From Bacillota bacterium (lineage in GTDB: Bacteria; Bacillota; Clostridia; Oscillospirales; Ruminococcaceae): 10,559 bases of DNA. This document shows positions 5,471 to 10,559 of the stretch, piece by piece. Within the stretch, counting starts at the first letter, position 1, and each line of letters opens with the position of its first letter. The stretch spans positions 1-10,559 of the forward strand of contig JAEWNU010000200.1 of NCBI GenBank assembly GCA_023456995.1, read 5' to 3'. The translations under genes and the position numbers were made by a program. The notes beneath the pieces were generated by a model. That model did not search any database. It saw only the letters and a program-made list of their open reading frames with translations, and was not told where the DNA came from.

Positions 5471-6472
5471 TCACGAAAGATCTGTGGCAGGCGGTTGATC
5501 GATGGCTTCAAAAGGGGCTATGGTATAACCTTTGTCCCGTATTGTATCAATTAGCTGGGGCATAATTTCAGCATTAGTGGAACTGACTGAGTGGAGCAGC
5601 ATAATTTCGCCGGGGTGCAGATATTTCGTAATTTTATCCATCGCCTCGGCAGGTTTAGGTTGCTTTTTAGGATCCCAGTCACTATACGCAAAACTCCAAA
5701 AAACACTCTTATAGCCCATCTGCTGCATCAGTGCAAGGGATTGCTCTGAAAATTTTCCTTCAGGAAAACGGAACAGCCGCATCTCATAATTAAAATTATC
5801 CCGCAGGTAATCTTGCATCCATTTGGCGTCTTCAAATGATTTCTCAATATCAAGCTCTTCGCAGTAAACCTTATGGCTGTCAGAATGATTACCTAAAATA
5901 TGCCCTTCATCTATCATACGTTGTACCAGCTCGGGCTGGCTGCGAACATAGTGACCAGTTAAAAAAAAGATGGCACGAACACCTTTGTCTTTAAGTGCAT
6001 CAAGAATGGGTACGGTATAGCCATTTTCATACCCCTGATCAAACGAAAGAGTAACGGTATTTTCAGTTTCCGGTGCAATAAAATACGCGCCATACTTCCC
6101 GTATTGATCTTGCAGACCTATACAAGCAGTAGAGCGCCCAAGTGCATCCTGATGAGTTCCCGGACCCCAAAGCACTGATTTATTGCTTAGAGTGCCGATT
6201 TGTAAAAAATCGGCACTCATCGCTAGCGCAGGCAGATCAGATCTGGCAGAACTACCCGAACTACCCGAACTTGGGGAACTAGGTGTGCTAGGTGAGTTTG
6301 GGACTGACGAGGTGCTGGGCGGTGTGGACGGCACAGGGTTAGGGACCACACTTGAACTGGGCGGGATGGACGAGCCAGTCAAATCCCTAGAACAGGCCGC
6401 ACAGCCGCTGATGATTAGTGTTGCTGAAAGCAACAAGACCATCGCTGCGAGGAAAAACAGATTCCGTTTCAT
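5471..6472 (-). CDS. pdaA: Delta-lactam-forming de-N-acetylase PdaA, lipoprotein
   Basis: A 333-residue polysaccharide deacetylase resembling Bacillus PdaA, which deacetylates muramic acid so that muramic delta-lactam of spore cortex can form. The lipobox ISGC puts lipidation at C24, predicting an exported membrane-anchored protein. A Ser/Pro-rich linker (about 31-78) precedes the catalytic domain (about 135-325). Motif 1 is SFDQGYENG (143-151), with catalytic D145 and Q146 where most family members have a metal Asp and PdaA itself has Asn. Motif 2 is HSDSH (196-200), motif 3 RFPEG (235-239), and the late motif LLHSVS holds H294. The FFLTGHYV and GNHS stretches are very PdaA-like. GGAGGGG lies 4 nt before the ATG. 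It lies 96 nt downstream of rsmE on the same strand and ends at a convergent terminator. Its own promoter is uncertain. Confidence 0.88.
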   Translation of the reverse strand: MKRNLFFLAAMVLLLSATLIISGCAACSRDLTGSSIPPSSSVVPNPVPSTPPSTSSVPNSPSTPSSPSSGSSGSSARSDLPALAMSADFLQIGTLSNKSVLWGPGTHQDALGRSTACIGLQDQYGKYGAYFIAPETENTVTLSFDQGYENGYTVPILDALKDKGVRAIFFLTGHYVRSQPELVQRMIDEGHILGNHSDSHKVYCEELDIEKSFEDAKWMQDYLRDNFNYEMRLFRFPEGKFSEQSLALMQQMGYKSVFWSFAYSDWDPKKQPKPAEAMDKITKYLHPGEIMLLHSVSSTNAEIMPQLIDTIRDKGYTIAPFEAIDQPPATDLS

Positions 6473-6503
6473 TTTACCCCTCCGTTTGGGAACATTAGCG
6501 GGA

Positions 6504-6525
6504 AAACTCTCGCTTGTAAGAGTTT
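6504..6525 (-). repeat. Inverted repeat between rsmE and pdaA
   Basis: On the minus strand AAACTCT pairs with AGAGTTT around an 8-nt loop, followed by TTCCC. It could be a weak terminator or attenuator after rsmE, letting part of transcription continue into pdaA. The stem is AT-rich, so terminator strength is doubtful. Confidence 0.35.
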
Positions 6526-6568
6526 GTCCTTTAAATTTTATAATATTGATAGAAGCTTTTGGTAAAAA

Positions 6569-7291
6569 TTAATCCATTTCACCCAAAGCAAACATAACAG
6601 CTGCTAGTGCAGCGATAGGCGCTGTTTCGCACCGTAAGATGCGTTTTCCAAGCGAAGCGGTGTGTATGCCGCTTTCGTTGGCTTGCATAATTTCTTCAAC
6701 AGAAAAGCCGCCTTCGCTGCCAATAAGCAATGCAAGCGATGTACCAGGCTTTGGTAGCTGTGCACGCAGAGACTCGCACACTCCTTCATATAGTACAAAA
6801 CAACTGCTAAATTGTTGCACTTCTTTTATTGCTTGATTAAAGGAAAGAATTCCACGCACTGGTGGCAAAATGCCCCGGCCGCACTGTTTGGCTGCCTCAT
6901 TGGCGATTTTTTGCAAACGCTGCAACTTTTTGACAACATCGTCCCCCTTTGGTCGGGAAATGCAGCGTGACGACAAAAATAGCACAATTTCGGCGGCACC
7001 AAGCTCAACTGCCTTTTGAACAACCAGGTCGAGCTTGTCACCTTTTGGCATAGCTAGATAAAGGCTGACCTGAGTTTGGGGCTCAGCAATGCAAGAGGCG
7101 GCTTCGCCAAGGCGAACCGAAACGGCGTCAGGCGACAAACTGACAATAACCCCCTTGGCTTCCTGTCCTTTGCCATTACAAAGGGTGAGTGGCTCACCAG
7201 CAGTCATGCGCAGTGATTTTGAAATATGGCGAGCATCCTCACCGGTAATGACGACTGTCTCAGAAAGATCGTCCACAAAAAACCTAGGCAT
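6569..7291 (-). CDS. rsmE: 16S rRNA m3U1498 methyltransferase
   Basis: A 240-residue SPOUT-class enzyme that methylates N3 of U1498 in 16S rRNA using S-adenosylmethionine. The N-terminal part (about 1-70) is a PUA-like RNA-binding domain opening MPRFFV. The C-terminal part carries the trefoil-knot signatures: KAVELGA (93-99), IGSEGGF (190-196) and LGKRILRCETA (214-224). Length is normal. The ATG is 3 nt beyond the prmA stop, with the weak site GGGCGGTG inside the end of prmA, so translation is probably coupled to prmA. The prmA-rsmE order is common in Firmicutes. Confidence 0.95.
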   Translation of the reverse strand: MPRFFVDDLSETVVITGEDARHISKSLRMTAGEPLTLCNGKGQEAKGVIVSLSPDAVSVRLGEAASCIAEPQTQVSLYLAMPKGDKLDLVVQKAVELGAAEIVLFLSSRCISRPKGDDVVKKLQRLQKIANEAAKQCGRGILPPVRGILSFNQAIKEVQQFSSCFVLYEGVCESLRAQLPKPGTSLALLIGSEGGFSVEEIMQANESGIHTASLGKRILRCETAPIAALAAVMFALGEMD

Positions 7292-7294
7292 ACG

Positions 7295-8215
7295 CTACAC
7301 CGCCCTTTTGCAGGCGATGGCGGCCCAGCCATTTTGCAGTGCTTTGCGTACAGGAACTAGTCCTGCGGCAACTAAACCTTGCTCCACTTCGGCGCAGCGG
7401 GTGTCAATAATACCGGAGACTACACACACACTCTTTTCATGCATCAAGGCGGGCAGATCCTTTGCCAGACGCAAAATTGCGTCGGCTACAATGTTAGCAC
7501 AGATCACATCAAAAGGACCTTGAATGTCTGTAGCAAGATCACCGCACAAAATGTCAATATCTGCACAGTTATTCAGTGCTGCATTTTCCTTTGCGACGCG
7601 TACCGCAACCTCATCGATATCCACACCGACGGTTCGCCCGCTGCCCAAAAGCTTTGCGCAGATAGCGAGTATGCCGCTGCCGCAGCCCACATCGAGCATG
7701 CTCATGCCCGGTTGCAGCACATCTTCTAATAGTGATAGGCACAGGCGGGTTGTTTCGTGCGTGCCGGTTCCAAACGCCATGCCAGGATCAAGGCAAATAA
7801 CTTTTTGTCCGGGCGTGGGGGTGTATTGCTCCCAAGAGGGGCAGATGGCCAGCTTGTCCGAGAGGGCGATGGCATGATAATAGGTTTTCCATGCATTTGC
7901 CCAATCTTCCTCACGCACATCGGTTGTATCAACGCTAAACACAATGCCACAGCTTTCAAATCGGCTGCCAATGTAGGCGAGTGTTTCGGCTGGGTTTTGC
8001 CCCGGAGATAAATAAAGATGGATAATTGCCTTACTGCGATCTTTTTTGACCAGTTCTTCATCTATTAAGTCAATATGAGCAATTTCCAGCGTTTTTTCTT
8101 CAAGGTCGGAATAATCTTCAAGGTAAATGCCGCCTCCGGCGACCATCTGTGCAATGGCACAGGCCTCTTCAGCCTGTTCCGTGGGGACAGTAATACTCAG
8201 TTCAGTCCAGTCCAT
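7295..8215 (-). CDS. prmA: Ribosomal protein L11 methyltransferase
   Basis: A 306-residue class I methyltransferase that trimethylates amino groups of ribosomal protein L11. An N-terminal substrate-recognition domain (1-about 100, opening MDWTELSI) leads to LDPGMAFGTGTHETT (142-156), typical of PrmA. The SAM-binding loop is DVGCGSG (175-181), and ANIVAD (240-245) forms the family's motif IV region. Length is normal. AAAGGAG lies 6 nt before the ATG. It follows the Dac-like gene by 21 nt and precedes rsmE by 3 nt, which makes a tight operon. Confidence 0.95.
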   Translation of the reverse strand: MDWTELSITVPTEQAEEACAIAQMVAGGGIYLEDYSDLEEKTLEIAHIDLIDEELVKKDRSKAIIHLYLSPGQNPAETLAYIGSRFESCGIVFSVDTTDVREEDWANAWKTYYHAIALSDKLAICPSWEQYTPTPGQKVICLDPGMAFGTGTHETTRLCLSLLEDVLQPGMSMLDVGCGSGILAICAKLLGSGRTVGVDIDEVAVRVAKENAALNNCADIDILCGDLATDIQGPFDVICANIVADAILRLAKDLPALMHEKSVCVVSGIIDTRCAEVEQGLVAAGLVPVRKALQNGWAAIACKRAV

Positions 8216-8236
8216 GATAAACTCCTTTATGCGGCG

Positions 8237-9571
8237 TTATCGCCCCGTCCCGCGATATCGTCGGCGGTTGCGGTTGCGGATAATCATCAGTGTAATATAG
8301 ATTAGTATTAAAACAATCAATAGAATTACAATAAACTTAAACCAGAAAGTTCTGGTTACACCCAGCAGCGTTTCGAATAGCAGAAGCGCACGGGAAACAT
8401 CAGCGTCCTCGGCAGAGACTACAGCCACTACGCCAATCTGCTCGTCAGCTAAAATTAAACGCACCTGACCCACCAAATCCCCTTTTTTGATTGGTGCGTT
8501 AATGTAAGCCGGTAAATCAAGGGTATACTGAATGCTGGATGACTCAATTGCATCAGGGATAAGCGCCGTGAAGTTGTCCGCACTCATTATGCGCAAGAAA
8601 TCTTTTCCCCACGAAAGCTTAAGCGGAACCTCGCCAAAGCTTTTACCCTTTTCCAACAATGTTTTTACTCTGAAAGTCTCGAAGGCCCAGCTGTAAAGCC
8701 GGTTCGATTCTTCGAACACCGAAAACATCGAGTTGTCTTTGCCTGTCTGATCTACGCCAGTACTTGCCAGCACGACTAAAAGGTAGCTATAGCCATCGCG
8801 CTTAGCCAGTGAGACGGCGTATGACCCAAGGGTCTGATGATAGCCACTTTTAATGCCGGAGACGAAGCGATTATAATAAGGCGAGCTGTTAACCAGCAGA
8901 CGGTTGGTGCTGCTCCAGTTAAGATGTTCATTAATGTTCGTGGGACCGCCGTCATAGGCAGTGACGGATATTAAATCTGAAAAACCCGGCAGCGTCATAG
9001 CATGCCGTGCCAGCAACGCAATATCGTGAGCGGTGGTAAAGGATTCTGGGTCCGGCAGGCCATGGGGGTTGGTGAAATGCGTGTTCACCATACCCAACTC
9101 GGATGCGCGCTTGTTCATCAGTTCCACAAAATAAGGTACCGAGCCATCACCAATATGATCAGCCAGCATCATAGCGGCCTCGTTTGCATCGCGCAGCATA
9201 ACGGCATACATCAGTTTTTCAATCGATAGTTCTTCGTTTTTGTAAAGCCCAGCCAGCCGGATGCCTCCCAGCTTGACATTTTGCCGGTACATCTCGTCTT
9301 CAATATAACCCTTCATCGCCACCACCTCTTGAGTGGGGTTTTTGACATTCTCAAGTGCCAACACGACGGTCATAAGCTGAGCTAGCGAAGAAGGTTCAAC
9401 TTTTTTATCTGCATCTTTTTCATAAATGGTTATCTCACTGTCCAAATTTACTAGGTAAACCGCCTGTGCAGCCGGGTCGAACGACGGGTTGTACGACGTA
9501 GCGGATATTTGTGTGCACAGCGTGGTAAGACAGAGGAGTAACGCGATGCAAAAAGCGGAAAACTTTTTCAT
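8237..9571 (-). CDS. DacF-like D-Ala-D-Ala carboxypeptidase homologue, probably inactive
   Basis: A 444-residue peptidase S11 family (low-molecular-weight penicillin-binding) protein. A signal peptide (1-about 25) is followed by the S11 domain (about 30-275), a PBP5-type C-terminal domain (about 315-410) and a C-terminal membrane helix followed by an Arg-rich tail. Active members trim the terminal D-Ala of peptidoglycan stems. Here the first motif reads S62-L-A-Q65, so the SxxK lysine is Gln (CAG codon, 9379-9377). The second motif reads D128-A-N130, so the SxN serine is Asp. The third, KSG (241-243), is kept. Loss of the general-base lysine suggests an inactive or altered enzyme. The start at 9571 follows GGAGGAG by 6 nt; the upstream in-frame ATG at 9610 has no such site. 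First gene of the prmA-rsmE transcript. DacF in Bacillus acts in spore cortex; that role here is an inference. Confidence 0.88.
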   Translation of the reverse strand: MKKFSAFCIALLLCLTTLCTQISATSYNPSFDPAAQAVYLVNLDSEITIYEKDADKKVEPSSLAQLMTVVLALENVKNPTQEVVAMKGYIEDEMYRQNVKLGGIRLAGLYKNEELSIEKLMYAVMLRDANEAAMMLADHIGDGSVPYFVELMNKRASELGMVNTHFTNPHGLPDPESFTTAHDIALLARHAMTLPGFSDLISVTAYDGGPTNINEHLNWSSTNRLLVNSSPYYNRFVSGIKSGYHQTLGSYAVSLAKRDGYSYLLVVLASTGVDQTGKDNSMFSVFEESNRLYSWAFETFRVKTLLEKGKSFGEVPLKLSWGKDFLRIMSADNFTALIPDAIESSSIQYTLDLPAYINAPIKKGDLVGQVRLILADEQIGVVAVVSAEDADVSRALLLFETLLGVTRTFWFKFIVILLIVLILIYITLMIIRNRNRRRYRGTGR

Positions 9572-9577
9572 GAAAAT

Positions 9578-9584
9578 CTCCTCC
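9578..9584 (-). promoter_or_regulatory. Ribosome binding site deciding the Dac-like start
   Basis: GGAGGAG on the minus strand lies 6 nt before the ATG at 9571. The encoded N-terminus MKKFSAFCIALLL is then a normal signal peptide, which supports this start over the in-frame ATG at 9610. Confidence 0.85.
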
Positions 9585-9598
9585 AAATGTGATATGAT

Positions 9599-9608
9599 GG
9601 TATGTACC
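9599..9608. promoter_or_regulatory. Short palindrome in the divergent intergenic region
   Basis: GGTATGTACC pairs GGTA with TACC around a TG centre, between the divergent Dac-like and metY genes. It is followed by TTATTATAAC, a possible -10 for metY (TATAAC, 9616-9621) without a visible -35. A 10-bp palindrome can arise by chance. No SAM riboswitch or T-box fits in the 90-nt gap. Confidence 0.25.
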
Positions 9609-9661
9609 AAATTATTATAACAAAAAACAATCTTTTTTTAAACCATACGGGAGGTTTTTCT

Positions 9662-10559
9662 ATGGGGAACACAGAAAAAAACTTTGGTTTTGACACCCTT
9701 GCCGTCCGCGCAGGCTACCAGCCTGATAGCGAACAGCATTCAGTGGCACCACCGCTTTATATGACCAATGCTTACGCATTTGAAAGTGTTGAACATGCCA
9801 AGCAGCTTTTTGAACTAAAGGCAGCGGGCAATATTTACACCCGTCTTTCTAACCCCACTATTGACGTGCTTGAAAAGCGCGTGGCCGCGCTGGACGGTGG
9901 CGTCGCCGCGGTGGCGATGAGTTCAGGGCACGGGGTCATGTTCAGTACGTTTTTAAATTTGGCACAGGCCGGAGATGAAATCGTCTCCTCCATTTGCATT
10001 TACGGCGGCGCTATTAATATGATGGGCGTTACGCTTGGAAACCTTGGTATCAAGACAAAATTTGTCGACCCTGCCAAACTTGAGGAATGGGAAAATGCAA
10101 TAACCGACAAGACAAAAGCCTTTTTTGTTGAGGTTGTTGGTAACCCCAACGCCAATGTGGCGGATATTGAGGCAATTGCCGCTATTGCACACCGGCACGG
10201 CATCCCGATGATTGTCGACTCTACCTTTACCACCCCGGCGCTTTGCCGGCCCATCAAACATGGCGCGGATATCGTTATCCATTCCGCTACCAAGTTTTTA
10301 AGCGGTAATGGTACGGTGATGTGCGGTATTGCAGTGGATGCCGGTACCTTCAAGTTTGAGGGGAACCCCCGTTTCCCTCAGTACAACAACCCCGATGTGA
10401 GCTATCACGGCATGGTGTTCGCCAAGGATTTCGGCAACGTGGCCTTTGCCACCCGCCTGCGTGCGTTGATTCTGCGTGATATTGGCGCCTGCCTCTCGCC
10501 TTTTAACGCCTTTATGTGTTTGAATGGCATCGAGACGCTCTCGCTGCGTATGAAAAAGC
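9662..10559 (+). CDS. metY: O-acetylhomoserine sulfhydrylase, 3' end outside window
   Basis: The first 299 codons of a Cys/Met metabolism PLP-dependent enzyme. MetY converts O-acetylhomoserine and sulfide to homocysteine in methionine synthesis. Conserved parts are FDTLAVRAGYQPD (10-22), YTRLSNPT (59-66, phosphate contact in the family), SSGHG (87-91), VDSTF (185-189, with the Asp that contacts the pyridine nitrogen) and HSATKFLSGNGT (207-218), with K211 as the Schiff-base lysine. Family members are about 420-430 residues, so roughly 70% is present. It is cut by the window edge, not broken. GGGAGG (9649-9654) lies 7 nt before the ATG. It diverges from the Dac-like gene with 90 nt between the starts. 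Other trans-sulfuration enzymes of the same fold are possible, but the opening and the FAKDFGNVAFA stretch favour MetY. Confidence 0.92.
   Translation, partial: MGNTEKNFGFDTLAVRAGYQPDSEQHSVAPPLYMTNAYAFESVEHAKQLFELKAAGNIYTRLSNPTIDVLEKRVAALDGGVAAVAMSSGHGVMFSTFLNLAQAGDEIVSSICIYGGAINMMGVTLGNLGIKTKFVDPAKLEEWENAITDKTKAFFVEVVGNPNANVADIEAIAAIAHRHGIPMIVDSTFTTPALCRPIKHGADIVIHSATKFLSGNGTVMCGIAVDAGTFKFEGNPRFPQYNNPDVSYHGMVFAKDFGNVAFATRLRALILRDIGACLSPFNAFMCLNGIETLSLRMKK

Noticed and set aside
6183..6572. Plus-strand open frame with ELPELPELGELG repeats
   Set aside because: The repeats mirror the Ser/Pro-rich linker of pdaA read from the other strand. There is no ribosome site.
6480..6572. Sigma-E-like boxes upstream of pdaA (AATATT, then CAAACTCT on the minus strand)
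   Set aside because: The -10 matches at only 6 of 8 positions, and pdaA is sigma-G controlled in Bacillus. This is too weak to annotate.
7089..7877. Plus-strand open frames opposite rsmE and prmA
   Set aside because: They lie opposite two highly conserved housekeeping genes, and the translations have no recognisable family.
9572..9610. Upstream ATG at 9610 for the Dac-like protein
   Set aside because: It has no ribosome site and would put 13 residues before a normal signal peptide. The ATG at 9571 has GGAGGAG 6 nt upstream.
9572..9661. Riboswitch controlling metY
   Set aside because: The divergent gap is only 90 nt and contains no SAM-binding leader, T-box or terminator-type hairpin.

Overview
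The window looks like a chromosomal segment of an endospore-forming, low-to-mid GC member of the Clostridia. An Oscillospiraceae/Ruminococcaceae-type organism is my best guess. The grounds are strong AGGAGG-type ribosome binding sites, a DUF1292 protein, a clostridial-style SpoIIQ with an intact metal site, a PdaA-type cortex deacetylase and a 6S-like RNA. Taxonomy is inferred from gene families and not measured.

Layout: 1-483 holds a DUF1292 protein with a Cys/His-rich N-terminus, behind a sigma-A-like promoter whose spacer contains a 7-5-7 dyad. 484-815 holds a structured RNA that I read as 6S RNA (ssrS), followed by a strong intrinsic terminator. 816-1095 is AT-rich and without a gene. 1113-1877 is spoIIQ, closed by a terminator. 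2066-4021 encodes a 651-residue protein: a disordered Pro/Gln-rich half followed by a catalase fold that has lost its haem-ligand segment. It is preceded by a sigma-E-like promoter and followed 7 nt later by a secreted polysaccharide deacetylase (4029-4892). 4990-5403 is a small coiled-coil protein. A bidirectional hairpin terminator (5418-5445) separates this rightward half from a leftward cluster.

The leftward cluster is transcribed in the order DacF-like penicillin-binding protein (9571-8237), prmA (8215-7295), rsmE (7291-6569) and pdaA (6472-5471). Spacing is tight for the first three genes, with a 96-nt gap before pdaA. On the far right, metY starts divergently at 9662 and runs off the window.

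Functional theme: several genes point to spore envelope and cortex biology. These are SpoIIQ (engulfment and the forespore/mother-cell channel), PdaA (muramic delta-lactam of cortex), a DacF-type protein and a second polysaccharide deacetylase. PrmA and RsmE are translation housekeeping genes sharing the Dac transcript.

Two proteins look like enzyme relics put to other use. The catalase-like protein lacks the distal His, the Asn and the whole proximal Tyr segment, yet keeps the rest of the fold. The Dac-like protein has Gln in place of the SxxK lysine and Asp in place of the SxN serine. The catalase-like protein, with its sigma-E-type promoter and co-transcribed deacetylase, is the best candidate here for an undescribed sporulation factor.
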